A stretch of DNA of 35,276 nucleotides from Chromera velia (lineage: Eukaryota; Sar; Chromeraceae). Position 1 is the first letter of the stretch. Every line of letters begins with the position of its first letter. Made by a program: the position numbers and the translations under genes. Shown here in pieces: positions 21,263 through 32,490 of the stretch. The stretch spans positions 20,001-55,276 of the forward strand of contig JAHBMJ010000167.1 of assembly GCA_018398765.1 (NCBI GenBank). The letters are read 5' to 3'. A model generated the notes under the pieces. It ran no database searches. It had not been told where the DNA came from and was given only the letters and a program-made list of their open reading frames with translations.

Positions 21263-22291
21263 GAGAAAAATGATCAGAGTGACAGTAAGTTAGTGACTCA
21301 GTAAGGAACCTTAAGAGGTTAACCTCAAATCTTACCTCAAATATCAAATATTTGAGGTTGAAGCTCAAATCAAATCAAATCAAATCAAATCAAATATAAT
21401 CAAACCAAACATGGTCACTACGTATCCTCACATGGATGCAGAACTGCCATCTGAAGCATCACCGTCTTCTTACATGAATTTTAGGGCTATACACGTGCAC
21501 CGCCACAAAAAAAACAAGAGAGTGTGTGCCTGCCCCCCGTTTCGTCCTCTCCGTTTGGCTGTCTGTCTGTCCTCTCCGTTTGGATGAGCCTTCTTTCCTG
21601 CTTTTTCCGTGTGTGTGTGTGTTTTATTCATGCGTCAGATCACACGAGGGAGGGAGTGTATGTGTGTCACCAGCCTCTGTGCAAGTCAGTGTATCACATC
21701 CGACTCGGCATGATCTGAGTCCATTGTCCGGCCGACCGATTTCGACGTGGCGACGCATCTGTTGCCATGTATTGCCATGCAGCATGCATCGATCTGATTC
21801 GATCAGCCTCAAGAGCATGCATCCTTGATTCATGTAAGCAAACAGTTCTACACATAGGTTTTATGCCTCAATCCATAGACCGTTTTAGAAGACAAAAGTC
21901 GTAGAACAATCAAAAAAGCTAGAAAAGACTTTCTTAATTTTAATTTATCATTGTATTTTGTTTATTTTGTTTTATGAAGTGTGTTTAAATGATATTATAA
22001 CATCAGACTACATGTGATTTTTAAGTTTGAGAGTTATTTAGGTTGGTGCTGAAAGATCCGATCTGAAATCCGATACCGACCCCCCCTCTGGTACCGAGGT
22101 ACCGAAAGTACCGAGACTTAACAACACTGCATCTTGGTCCTCAAAGTCAGCCTAGTGCTAGGCCTAGTACCTAGACTAGTGTGTCTGAGCAAGTCTCCCA
22201 CAGCTCTTCAGCTCTCCCGCGAACCGAACCTCCCTAAACCTAAGTGCCACTTAAAAAAATATAATCAAGATGATCTCCATCTGCGGTACTA

Positions 22292-22507
22292 TAAGCTCCC
22301 CATACGTAAAAAAATAAAAAAGTTAATTGCCCCAAATCACTTTTACTTTTTATTTATTTATTTATTTTTTTTAAAACAGACAGTGTCAGACACTTCAAGT
22401 TTAAAGCTCAAAGCCTATAGCTGGCACATAAAAATGAAAAAATAAAAAAACTAATTTTGGTTTTGGCCAAAAATTATTTATTTATTTTTTTACGTATGGG
22501 GAGCCTA
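22292..22507. mobile_element. MITE with GCTCCCCATACG termini
   Basis: GCTCCCCATACGTAAAAAAA (22295-22314) is exactly mirrored at the other end (22485-22504). With one more base on each side (A or G) the element sits between TA and TA, so a Tc1/mariner-type TA duplication is likely. It is about 212 bp, AT-rich and non-coding. It lies inside the level-1 element and its ends resemble that element's ends. Confidence 0.65.
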
Positions 22508-23787
22508 GCTGCAGCATCGTTTTTCAAGAGACCGTTCACCCTTGCGGCATACACGGTCAAGACACCATCCAGATATGCGGCTCTAGATGCGGTTTTGGCT
22601 TTCAAGACACCGTAAATGATCCACGCCTGCGGCGCAGACTTTCAAGCTTATCCAAAAATGCGGCTTAAACTTTTAAGTGGTAGTTAGGTTCAGGGAAGTT
22701 AGGAACCGCATACGCCATTCAAAGATAAAACCGCTGTCCCCTCAACAACACAAGCAGCACGAGGCCCTAGACGAGGCCCCCACTTCTTTCCAAAGATAAC
22801 AGGAAGCAGAAGAAAAAGAGGAAGACAGGGCTCGACGTCAAATGTCCCTCCCCAGTCCTGTTAGTTCGATTCATCCAACAAGGGCCCGGAGAGGGGACGC
22901 TCATGCTCATGCTGTCTCTTCATTCGTTTGCCGTAAGTAGAGGCAGAGGCCAGAGGAGGACAGTCCAGAAGACAGGCGGGGAGGAGTAGGTAGAGGTGGA
23001 AAGGCTCAGCAGATCTCAGCAGCAGCAGACAGTTTTCTTTTGTTCATTTATTTTCTTTTTTTGAGACTTCCTCAAATCAAGAGTAACTTTCAGATCCTCA
23101 AACTAGTCACTAAGTGGAAGCTAGATCCCAAGCTAAATTATGAGCTAGAGCCCTTCTTAAGTGGAAAATCTGAACTGAGCCCAGATTTTTCACATTGAAA
23201 ATCAATCAAAAAAAAAAAAAGAAAATCAAAAATCGATTTTAGGCAATTACTTTTTTTTTTTTTATGTGGGTGGCCTAGCTCTCTAGCTGCCTTGCATGCA
23301 TGCGGACTTGGAGAGAACGGGCGCTGACATAATTCTTCGATTCACGCACTGCGAAGAGGAGGAAAAGGCGGCAGCATGGAGAAAAAAAAGGCAGGCAGTC
23401 CTCTCTGCTTGTCCTTTTGCCCCCTCACTAGATTTCCACTCGTCAGGATCATTGCTACATGGGGCACCCTCAAGAGCAGTTAAAAGACTGGCAGGAAGAA
23501 TGAGCTTCTCCCCTCCCCTCCCTTGCGTGAGAGGAGAGGAGAGGGGAGGAGACAGGTGCAACGGATCTTCGCTTGTGATCCTGAGACAAAGAGAGTCAAG
23601 AAATACGAAAGAGAAAAATCTCTCGTTATGTATGAAGATCACTGTTCAAAAGAAAGGGTCCAGCAGGACTACCGGATCATTGATCTGATCAAATGGCAAA
23701 AAGAGTTCACAAAAGGAGCGGGAAAGGAAGAACGCATGCATGCATGCAAGCAAGCAAGCAAGCGGGCGAAGAAGGAAGGAAGGAAGG

Positions 23788-23832
23788 GAGGAAGAAAGGA
23801 AGGAAGGAAGAAAGAAAGAAAGAAAGAAAGAA

Positions 23833-23864
<32 letters not shown>

Positions 23865-23870
23865 AAAAAA

Positions 23871-23902
<32 letters not shown>

Positions 23903-23903
23903 A

Positions 23904-23939
<36 letters not shown>

Positions 23940-23945
23940 AAAAAA

Positions 23946-23977
<32 letters not shown>

Positions 23978-24055
23978 AAAAAAAAAAAATGAAAGAAAGA
24001 AAGAAAGAACGAACGAACGACGAACGAACGAACGAACGGAACGAACGAACGATCG
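23788..24055 (+). repeat. (GAAA)n then (GAAC)n microsatellite
   Basis: About 200 bp of GAAA units with A runs, followed by GAAC/GACGAAC units from about 24007. Purine-only over most of its length on the plus strand. Confidence 0.97.
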
Positions 24056-25440
24056 AAAGAAGAGAAATAGAAAAAGACAAAGAGGAAAGACAGTCAGAGA
24101 CAGACAGAAAGAAAGAAACCAAGAGAGAGTCTGTATGAAGCTCATTATTCAAAAGAGAGGAGGGTGGAGCAAACGGACTACAGGATCATTGATCAGATCG
24201 CGTTGGTGAAGATGGGGAAGGAGAGAAACAGAAAGAGAAAGTGAAGAAAGAACAGGACTCCAAAGAGCCCCCCCCACTCAACCAACTACATACTTACAGG
24301 GGGGTAATTGAATTCTCAAGGAACCCCTTGTGAAACAGACGAACAGAGACATGGGACAGAATGCGCCCCTCATGCAGCATTCCTTCCTTCCTTCCTCCAT
24401 TCCCTTCTTTCTTCCTTCCCTCCTATACGAGACGCCCCTTCCCTGGAGGATCGATGGAAGAATGAGAGGGTGAGAGTCGGGGGGGACTCAGTGCAGGGGA
24501 GTAGATCGGGGGAAGAACTTGTTCATGCAAGTCTCCAACAGTTAGGCTCCGTTCAGTCGCCCCGGAAACGAAGCCTTCCGGGAGACAGGCACAAGAAAAG
24601 GTGAAGAGGGGTCGGAGGGGAAGAGGAGAAGAGAGCAAAAGAGAGAAGAGAGAGAGTTTAAATTCTACGGACCCAACGATGGTTGAAGGACTTCCGGACA
24701 GGAATCGAAACGAGGAAGTGACAGAGTCTCTATGCTTACACGTGCTGTCCTCGGTACAGAAAGAATTCTGTCTTTCGCTTTTGCCCCTTCCCACTGGTAC
24801 AGAACTGTGGTTTTTCCTTCGCTTCTGCGATTTTCACTCCTCCCACTGGAACCCAAACGCGGACAGACGGACCGGCAGAAAGAGAGACAGGACTGACGCT
24901 CTATCAGTCAGTCAGTCAAACGAAGAAAAGAGACTGCGTGCGTCGATAGAGGACAAAAAGAGGGGATGAAAAGGAAGATGGAGCGAAGGATTGTTTGTAC
25001 GCATCTTACGAGAAAAGATGGCAGGAGAGCAGAGATGTTGGGTATGGAAAAGGAGAAAAAGGGAACGATGGACAGTGATTTCCTTCATTCACAAACTCAT
25101 CATTCAATCAATATTGAAGAGCTGCTAGGTGACCTAGCAACCAGGCAGGTAGGTACCTGGGGCTACTATGAAGGAACGAGAGGAGAGGAGAGGAGAGGAG
25201 AGGAGAGAGACGGTCCGTGTGGCAGTGTTGACCTCGAGACCAAATCAGAGACGAGCTAGGAAAAGGGAAATGAGAGAATCAAAGAAACATGAGACACTAT
25301 CGGATCTATGCTGTGATCCTCTCTCTCTGTATGAAGATCATTGTTCAGGGGGGGAGGGGGGCAGCACGAGGACTACCGGATCATTATTCTGATGAGGTGA
25401 CCAAAAGAATAAGGGAAGAAGACAGGAACAGAAGAAGAAA

Positions 25441-25556
25441 GCGCGCATGCAAGCATGCAGGCAAGCAAGCGAGCGAACGAGCACGCAAGCGAGCGAACGA
25501 GCAAGCAAGCGAACGAACGAGCACGCAAACGAGCAAGCAAGCAAGCAAGCAAGCAA
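25441..25556 (+). repeat. GCAAGCGAACGA-type repeat
   Basis: Irregular tandem GCAA, GCGA, ACGA and GCAC tetramers. It occupies the place in the second duplicated block that the (GAAA)n tract holds in the first. Confidence 0.85.
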
Positions 25557-28169
25557 ATGAAGGCAACAAGCAGGACAGAAAGAACGCAAGGAATGAAGGA
25601 AGAAGGTGAGGAAAGGAAGAAAGAAAGACAGAAACAAAGAGAGGCAAAAAGAGCGAACGGCCAGGCCGTCTGACAGGAGAGAGACAGACTGACGGACTGA
25701 CTGACAGAAATAAACCAAGAGAGAGTCCGTATGAAGATCATTGTTCAAAAGAGATGGTGCAGCAGAAGGACTACCGGATCCTTGATCTGATCCCATTGAT
25801 GAAGAGGCAGGAAAAGAGGAAATAAACGGTCGGAAGGGAAGGAAGAAAGGGAGAGAAAATGAGGGAAGAACAGGACCCAATGTCCTCCAACTCAACCAAC
25901 TATAGACAGACACACTTCTCAATGAATCGATCATTTGTCAGACACAGACGGACACGCGGCACAGGCAGACAGAATGCGGGTTGAATTCCTTCCTTCAGGA
26001 AACGCCCCTTCCCTGCCGGAAGATGAATTGATCGATCGCTGCTCCTTCTCTTCCTCTGTGTGTGTGTGTGAGAGAGAGAAACAGAGAGAGAGATTAATAA
26101 AAGGAAGGAAAGAGGGGGGGAGATTTCCCCCGTCTCCTTTTGAAAACTCATCCTCCAAGGCATAAAGGTAAGTGCCGCACTAGACGACCTCTTCTTCCTG
26201 ACCCCCTGACCTTGCAATGAGGGAGGAAGGCCACACAGGAAGAAGCGAAGCGAAGCGGCAATGGCTTAAGAGGGCGAGACCAAGTTCGATTGGGGCGTAA
26301 ATTGGAGACGCAAAAAAGAAGAAGAGAGAAAGTATAAAAGGGACGAATTGATGATTTTTCTTTTTCTCCTTGCAAGACTCGAGAAGGAAGCCCTGACGAA
26401 GTCCCTCCACTCCACCCATCCCTCCCTTGCTCCTCGATTGGTATAGACGAACAAACGGACAGTCAAACCGTCAGAGACAAACATCCAGACAGACAGACAG
26501 ACAAGCCCTGTGCACTTTCTCTTGCCCTTCCCCTTTTTTCTCTGGCTCATCGGTCACAACAGACACCACACACACACACACACATGCACGCCAGACCGAC
26601 AGACAGGACAGACGGTCGGTCATGCAACCAGCCTGTCAGCAAACGAACGGGTTCTTGTCAAGCAACAAAGAGAGGAGAGACTGCGTCGATAGAGACAAGA
26701 GGGGGAACGAGAAGAAAGAGTCAGGAGGTGTATGTATGGGGAGAAAAGGTAAAGGATTCGTATGGAAAAGAGGAGAGACAGTAAGGTCGCGATTCTACTC
26801 GTGCACTCACTCATTCATTCGGACAGAGGGTATCCCAGTGCGTCCAGGCCGCTGGGCAAGAGCTGGATCACAGGAATCAACAACGTTAAGGGAGAGAGAC
26901 AACTTCATTTTACCAAAGGAGATGAAGGATCGTCAGTCCGAAAGAAATTGACACATGCACCTCATTTGTATTCGAGAGGTCACTTTTCTCTTTCACCTGT
27001 CCCATCTTCATTTCGTTACTTTCTATGTTGGGTTTTTGTCTTCGCCTCATTCCTTCTTCCCTCCTCTCCTCTCCTCTCCTCTCTGCTGGATGCGCTTCCC
27101 TTTTTGTGACCCAACTCTCTGTCTTGAACCCGCATGGAGGAAAGAAATTTCCTTCTTTCCTTAAAAAGACCATCCGATGTATGCACGTGCACATGCCCTC
27201 ACCCTCATGTGGTCGACCTTCCCACCCCACCTCATCATGGATGCCTTCATTCTTAATTCATTTACTCATTCATTCATTTATTTGGTCGGGTCTTCGTGAA
27301 TACTGCGTATGAATCTTTGTTTCCCTCCCTTCCCCTTTTCTTTCTTTCTTTCTTTCTTCATTCAAAAAACACATCTGTTCCACGTCGCAGCAGTGTATCG
27401 TGCAGCTTTCGGCTTTCTTGGTGTCATCCCTCATGAAGCCATGCACCGTTGTTGGTGGGCTTCTGCATGTGCCCCCCCCTTTCAGTCACTCTATAGTCGG
27501 ACAGTCACTCTTACAGACACACAGACAGTCACTCCATCGGGACAGTCACGCTTACAGACAGACAGCACGACTAGACCCCAACCAACCCCGAAAGAAGGAC
27601 ACCCACGTCAATCAATCGGGCGCATGTCCAGGGATGAAGCAAGGAGAAAAACCCTTCTCCTGTTGAAAGACTCGTCATTCAGCAAGGCAGTGCATGTCTT
27701 TAAAAAAAAGAGAAAGAGAGAGAGAGAGAGAGAAGAAACAAGGAAGGAGAGGGAAGAGTAACTAATCAAAACACGGGGAGGGGGGGAGGACTTCCTGAGA
27801 CAGGAGCACAAGAAGGAGAGAGGGCCACACTGCAGATCGATCGATCGATCGAGGAAAGATGGGCGGATTCTCTTCGTTCAATTCACCGAAACAACACAAG
27901 AGCGACCAGGAAGGGAAGAAGGTTTCTTTTCACCCGATGAGCACTTTGCCCCCTGTCGTTCTTTAGTAACGTGACGGAGTCGATGCACAGATCTGTTCGT
28001 GGATGCACGTCACTCTTTCCTCAGCCAGCCCCCTTATCCACCTTTCCTGTCTCAGCATTCAGATAGTCTCTCCTTTTGACAGGGAGGTTCCCCCTGACAA
28101 CACCCACCTCCTGCCAGTCGTTGATGTCACAGACAAAAAGATAGGGAGGCAAAACGTCTGTCGTTCAGA

Positions 28170-28206
28170 GAGAGAAACAGACAGACAGACAGACAGACAG
28201 GCAGGC

Positions 28207-28238
<32 letters not shown>

Positions 28239-28239
28239 G
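28170..28239 (+). repeat. (GACA)n microsatellite
   Basis: GACA units interrupted once by GGCAGGCA, in the downstream flank of the CELF-like gene. Confidence 0.95.
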
Positions 28240-28496
28240 AAGACAGGCACACAAACCGACATTCAAACAGATCGGTATGCCGGTATGCCTTCTTTGTATT
28301 AAAAGGTTGTATGAACTTTTTGCCAACACAGAGAAGTCAAAACAATTCTTTCCTTTTTTTCTTTCTTTCTTTCTTTCTTCCAAAGAGAAAAACAAGATCA
28401 AGAAAATTCAGTCCACCGCTCGTTCCCTTGCCGGATCGAAAAACCGTGTGACAGTATTACAAGACAAACGATGAGGGGTGAATGAAGCTCGGCAGA

Positions 28497-28502
28497 TTTA
28501 TT
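28497..28502 (-). terminator. Possible AATAAA signal for the CELF-like gene
   Basis: TTTATT on the plus strand reads AATAAA on the minus strand, about 230 bp beyond the stop codon at 28731. Confidence 0.35.
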
Positions 28503-28730
28503 CAAACCCAAAAGCCGATCGCAACAAACAAAATCCCCCAAACAAAGAATAGTGAGTGAGGATTTTCTTTTCCCTTGCAGCTGTTCTTTCATACTGGTTG
28601 CTTGCTTGCTTGCTTGCTTGAGAGCCTGAATTCACACAACGAACCTGAACCATCTTTCTTCCTCTCTCCTCTCGCTGTCATGCAGACCCTCCAACCTGAC
28701 CACCCACCACCCCCATGCAGTCAGTCTCCT

Positions 28731-31700
28731 CTACCACAGAGACCCCCCCTCCACCCGCCGAAAAAAGGGAGGAACTCCGGAGACGCCTGCCTGAACCTGA
28801 CGGGGAACGTTTGATCCCCCCGCGGCCGCGGCCGGCGGTGCACTTGATAGAGGAGGCACCCGGGGAGAGGAGCACGGATTTCCCATCGGGGCCCCATCAC
28901 GGAGGGCACCAGCTGGATGGTCACTTCCGCTCCCTGTCAGCGCGTTTCTGCTCGTCGGATTGTTCACTTGACGAAGGACAATGGGACGAGACGGCGGAAA
29001 GAGGAAAGGATCTCCCGAGGGCTCCCACCCTCCTACCTGAAGAATGTCAGCAGGATGTTGGGGGGACAGAGGATGGGGCAGTTGATACTGCGAAGACGGT
29101 GGTGCGTTGCGCTGCTGCTGCAGGGGATCACGAGCAGAGTGTTGCTGTTGCATCTCGTGGGTGGGGGGCTGCTGTTGGAACCCAGTGCTGATCATGCCGA
29201 TGCCGATTCGACTCTGCGCCAGTGGCTCGGTGGCCGTTACCAGCGCTTGGGGGGGTAGTCGAGGCTGCTCCTGGCATTGGCGTTGGTGCTCCATTGTGGG
29301 TTGCACGTGGTAATGCTGCTGCTGTGTCTGCTGTTCCATTGGAGACGGACGGAGCACCTGGAAGCGCTGGAGCGTCTGCCGATTCGGCTGTGGCTGCGGC
29401 TGAATGTTCGGCGGGTGAAGTTCAGCCGGCAGGTGGTACTGCGGTTGGGGGTGCGCTGCTGACCTGTAGACCTCAGTCTCCGTCTCCTTGGGGGGTGCGG
29501 GCTCGATCTGGGCATGTCGTGTGTGAGAAGAAGACACCGCCTTGGAGTAATGGTGGTGGTGCGCATACTCGAGGAAAGGGGGTGAGCGGTTGCGTACGGG
29601 GTATTTAGGGGGAGGAGGAAACGGTTCATGGGGGGCGTAGACCAACGACTCCTTCCCTGCTGCTGCTGCTGCTGTGTGCGTCTGGACCTGCCGCTGCTGT
29701 TGCTGCGGGTGGGTCAGGTTTTGCTGCAGCATCACCTGGTTAGGGTGAGGGTGGGGATGATGGAGGTTTGAGCAGTGCGAACAGCGCTGGATGTCAGGAC
29801 CCATTCCTCCTCCAGATCTTCTTTGTGTGTACTCTTCTTGGTGTTGCTGCTGGTGATCCTGAAGCTGCTGATGCTGGGGCAGGGGATCTTCAGCGTGGTG
29901 CAAAGGGGGATGGTAGAAAGGAAGGAGAACAGTTGAGCGGGGAGGAGGAAAGGCGCGGGGATCAAGTGCCCCTGCCGATCTCTCTCTGTCCCTCTCACTG
30001 GCTCCTGTTTCTCTCTCCGAGACCCCTCCTCTTGACCCCATCCCAATTCTCCCATTCCCTTCTTCTGCTCCAGATGATGATGCAATCTCGGGACTAGGAT
30101 CCCCCCGCAAGTGTGCAGACCCTCCCAGAACTGACTCTCTCACTCTCATTCGACTCTGTGGGTTGATGGCGTAGGTGGTCGCAACAACCTGTGGTGTGGG
30201 CTGAAAGGGAAGCATCCCCCCCTCGGTGCTATGGTTCAGCTCCTGTCGTTCTTCAGATCTAGGTACGGGGTGGTGCTGCACATGCTGGCTTGGGTGTGAC
30301 TGGTATATCTGTGAAGTTCCGTATGTGCTCTGACTGTGGAAGGGGAAGGACTCCGTCTCTCGGACGGGGGGCACTTGGAACTGTGGGGGACGATCCTGCG
30401 GCGGCGGGAAGGCCTGATGAAGGTCCCTCTCCCCCCCTACCACCTGAGTTGGCATCATCGGGGCAATATGAGTGGTGTCACCCCGAGGAGGCACCATCGT
30501 CGAGGCAGGGGGAGGGGGGGGCAACGGGTGCACCAGGTAGGGGTCTGGATCGGCGTCTGACTGCGACTGCGGCGGCGTCTCCAGATCAGATCCCGAACCC
30601 AACAGAAGGGCCGACCCCTCCTCGATTGGAGAAAATCCGGGGGGCGGCTGGCACACTGCGGCAGTAGCCGCAGTCGCAGTCGCACTGACAGCGGCATGCG
30701 GCTGCTGCACTTCGGACGTCGCCGTGAGTTCCGAGTAGCCCCCCACCTCTTCGCATGTCGACTCTAGGCACGTGGCAGTGGCGCGCGGCCCATTAGCACA
30801 GGCAGAGGGAGCACATCCCCCCGGGCCGAAAACATCCAATCCCCCGCCCGGAGTCGTGCCTTCCGAAGGCGTATCCTTGGACTTGGAGGAGGAGGTTGCA
30901 GTGTTCTGCATGAAGAGATTGATATGAAGACAGTAGAGATGTGAGAATTACTCCATTTTCATCAGTACGGACCGTTCAGGATGGGATGCCGTGTCTTGAG
31001 AAAAAGGGTTCTCGTGAAGCGACGAAAGCAGCAAGAGGAAGAGAGCTGGGAGAAAAGGGGAGAAGGCAAGAGGGGAAGAAGACAAAAGACAGCGGACAGG
31101 AGATGCAGAAAAAACATCTTCCGTACCTGCGTCTGCGTCTTCACTGTCTGCCCACAGGTCCCGCGGAAGCGACGCCTCTCTGCGTCTGCGTCGAGGGCCC
31201 TGAGGGCCGCGATGAAGAAACACTGCTCTCCTTCCTTTACAGTCAATCTCAGCCTCTTCTTGCTGCTCCCTGCACCCACTTCCAAGTCATGGAACATTTG
31301 CAGGGCACGAAGGGTCGACAGGTGGTTGTGATAAGCGACAAAACCAAACCCCCTCGAAATCCCCCTGCGCGAGTCCTTGATGATTCTGCACCTTCGCACC
31401 TTCCCACATGTCCGGAAGTGGTAGAGCAAGGCTGGTCGATCCCAAGTCAGAGGGATATTGTAGAGGAACAGATTCGCTCCCAATGGACCGAAGCGGCCAG
31501 TGGGAAGGGAGACACCCGGAGGAAGATGTAAAATGGAGTCTTCCTCGACCTTCCCCAGCTCCGAACAGACCTTCAAGGCCTGCATCTCGAAGCTGACTGC
31601 GCCCTCCTCTGTCAAGGCCGCCTTCTTCATTGTCTCAAGGATCTCTTCAGGCTGAACGTCTAGTTCACCGTTCTGGTTCATGCAGATCGTACACTCACAG

Positions 31701-32140
31701 AGACCTGCACTTCTTCCATCACCCCCATCCTGGTCATCTGCAGTCATATCTACAGAAAGGTTCCGCGTGGGATCAAACGCGCCCACTTGGCGAATCACAG
31801 AATCCTTTCCGGCGGCTTCATGCTCATGCATGCGTGTGGTTGGGTTTGGATCCCCTGATCCCATCCGTCTGTTGTGCAATCGTGACGCCGAGCGTGCACA
31901 TGCATATGCATTTAAAAAGCCAGAAGCAAACCCTGTCTGTCTCCACACTTCATCCATGAACCAATGTAGCTGCCGCGGCGGAACGGTCAGATCGAGGATC
32001 GAAGTGAACTGATCCTCCTCTTCTTTCTGTGGTATTCTGTGGTGCAGAAAGCGATTCGCGTGCGCATGCATAAGGCCCCGGAAAGTTCTCGCAGGACTTT
32101 GGCCCGGAATGCGTGAAAGCTGGCTGCGCCCAGTCTGCAT
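28731..32140 (-). CDS. CELF/Bruno-like RRM protein with long Q/P/H-rich tail
   Basis: Two predicted exons, 32140-31127 and 30905-28731, join in phase 0 across a 221-bp GT-AG intron (about 1062 aa). Residues about 218-303 are one RRM. GPLGANLFLYNIP contains RNP2 and closely resembles the start of the third RRM of CELF/Bruno proteins; SRGFGFVAY is RNP1. Family members bind UGU/GU-rich RNA and control splicing, translation and decay. The N-terminal 200 residues have an acidic stretch but no other domain I recognise. The second exon encodes about 724 residues of low-complexity Gln, Pro, His and Ser sequence, prion-like in composition. Usual CELF proteins have three RRMs and about 500 aa, so a single RRM with this tail is unusual. 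The start is uncertain: ATG 32140 is the longest choice, but ATG 32071 leaves the GGCCCCGGAAAG motif (32074-32085) upstream and is credible. Confidence 0.7.
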
Positions 32141-32490
32141 GGCATGCTCAGTCTGACTCAGTCTTGACTCATGTCTGACTCGGTCGACTGTTTCTGGCTC
32201 CTATGTATCGCCTCAGTGGCAAGATGGACTTGCAGGCAGTGACCAATTCAAGTAGTAAAGATAAGGGTCCATGGTCCCTCCAACAGTTGCGCAGTGGCAG
32301 GATGCACCTGCACCAAAGGAGTAAAGAGAGTCTCCGTCGCGCTCGGAGAAGGTTGTCTTTCCGTCTCTGCTTCTCGTTTCGTCCCTTCGAGGGACTGCCA
32401 ACCGTAGGGGCCGCAGAGAGCCAAGAGAAACAAAGAACAAGGCTCCTATCTCTTTGGAAAACACGAACAGGGCGTCACACAAAGACTGCA
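32141..32490. promoter_or_regulatory. Short divergent intergenic region
   Basis: About 350 bp separate the outermost start of the minus-strand CELF-like gene from the plus-strand start at 32491. The GGCCCCGGAAAG element at 32074-32085 and an adjacent GCGCATGCAT lie at its left edge. No TATA box is evident. Confidence 0.4.

Larger units (their letters stand above)
20149..21420. mobile_element. hAT-like non-autonomous DNA transposon (nest level 3)
   Basis: The ends are TAGTGACCATGTTTG (20149-20163) and its reverse complement at 21406-21420, one mismatch, each running into repeats of TTTGA (left) or CAAAT (right). CGTATCCT flanks both ends exactly (20141-20148 and 21421-21428), a perfect 8-bp target-site duplication, the hAT hallmark. 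Several AGTGAC copies near the ends may be subterminal transposase sites. At 1272 bp it is too short for a full hAT transposase (about 600 aa or more). It may carry a small split gene (20568-20928). Confidence 0.8.
19849..22129. mobile_element. hAT-like DNA transposon (nest level 2)
   Basis: The left terminus CAGAGTTGTTAAGTCCCG and the reverse complement of the right terminus, CAGTGTTGTTAAGTCTCG, agree at 16 of 18 positions. CATCTTGGT is repeated exactly outside both ends (19840-19848 and 22130-22138). CAG-type ends reading GTTGTTAA are common in hAT elements, but those make 8-bp duplications and the flush repeat here is 9 bp. Both subterminal regions are full of GGTACC and CGATACCG motifs, and a 20-bp stretch (19882-19901) recurs in the same orientation at 22065-22084. 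No transposase was found. Confidence 0.7.
19755..23278. mobile_element. Outer inverted-repeat DNA transposon (nest level 1)
   Basis: The left end CTAGGCTACCCACAT (19755-19769) matches the reverse complement of the right end (23264-23278) at 14 of 15 positions, and both continue into A runs. CTCTCTAG is repeated exactly outside each end (19747-19754 and 23279-23286), an 8-bp target-site duplication as made by hAT transposases. Because the ends contain CTAG, a TA duplication cannot be excluded. About 1.2 kb belongs to this layer; the rest is later insertions. No transposase frame was seen. Its terminal 80-90 bp on each side resemble the small element at 22292-22507. Confidence 0.6.
23631..25792. 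repeat. Four dispersed copies of a ~65-bp repeat
   Basis: Copies at 23631-23690, 24134-24199, 25330-25394 and 25730-25792 share TATGAAGATCATTGTTCAAA near the start and GACTACCGGATCATTGATCT near the end, with small indels between. Copies 2 and 4 also share the preceding purine sequence CCAAGAGAGAGTC. Confidence 0.8.
23279..28730. other. Gene-poor purine-rich tract with a diverged tandem duplication
   Basis: Over 5 kb holds no convincing exon chain. The plus strand is strongly purine-rich, with AGAAAG, AGAGAG, ACAGAC and GAACGA runs giving long artificial Lys/Arg/Glu frames. Landmarks recur in the same order about 1.6-1.75 kb apart (23631, 24134, 24425 and 24930; then 25330, 25730, 25995 and 26677), indicating an old tandem duplication. 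Other simple repeats include (CA)n at about 26566-26583, (TTTC)n at about 27340 and CGAT repeats at about 27837-27852. Confidence 0.6.

Noticed and set aside
19755-23278. TA target-site duplication (mariner type) for the outer transposon
   Set aside because: The flush 8-bp repeat CTCTCTAG is a stronger boundary signal, although TA cannot be fully excluded because the ends contain CTAG.
23523-24209. Lys/Arg-rich 228-aa frame
   Set aside because: Driven by GAAA/GAAC repeats, no domain, and it lies in the duplicated non-coding tract.
27400-27666. GEKPFSC at the end of a short frame, like a C2H2 finger linker
   Set aside because: There is no Cys/His finger before or after it; an isolated seven-residue match is chance.
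28715-30667. Several plus-strand frames opposite the CELF-like second exon
   Set aside because: They are antisense shadows of the long Q/P/H-rich minus-strand frame and lack domains.
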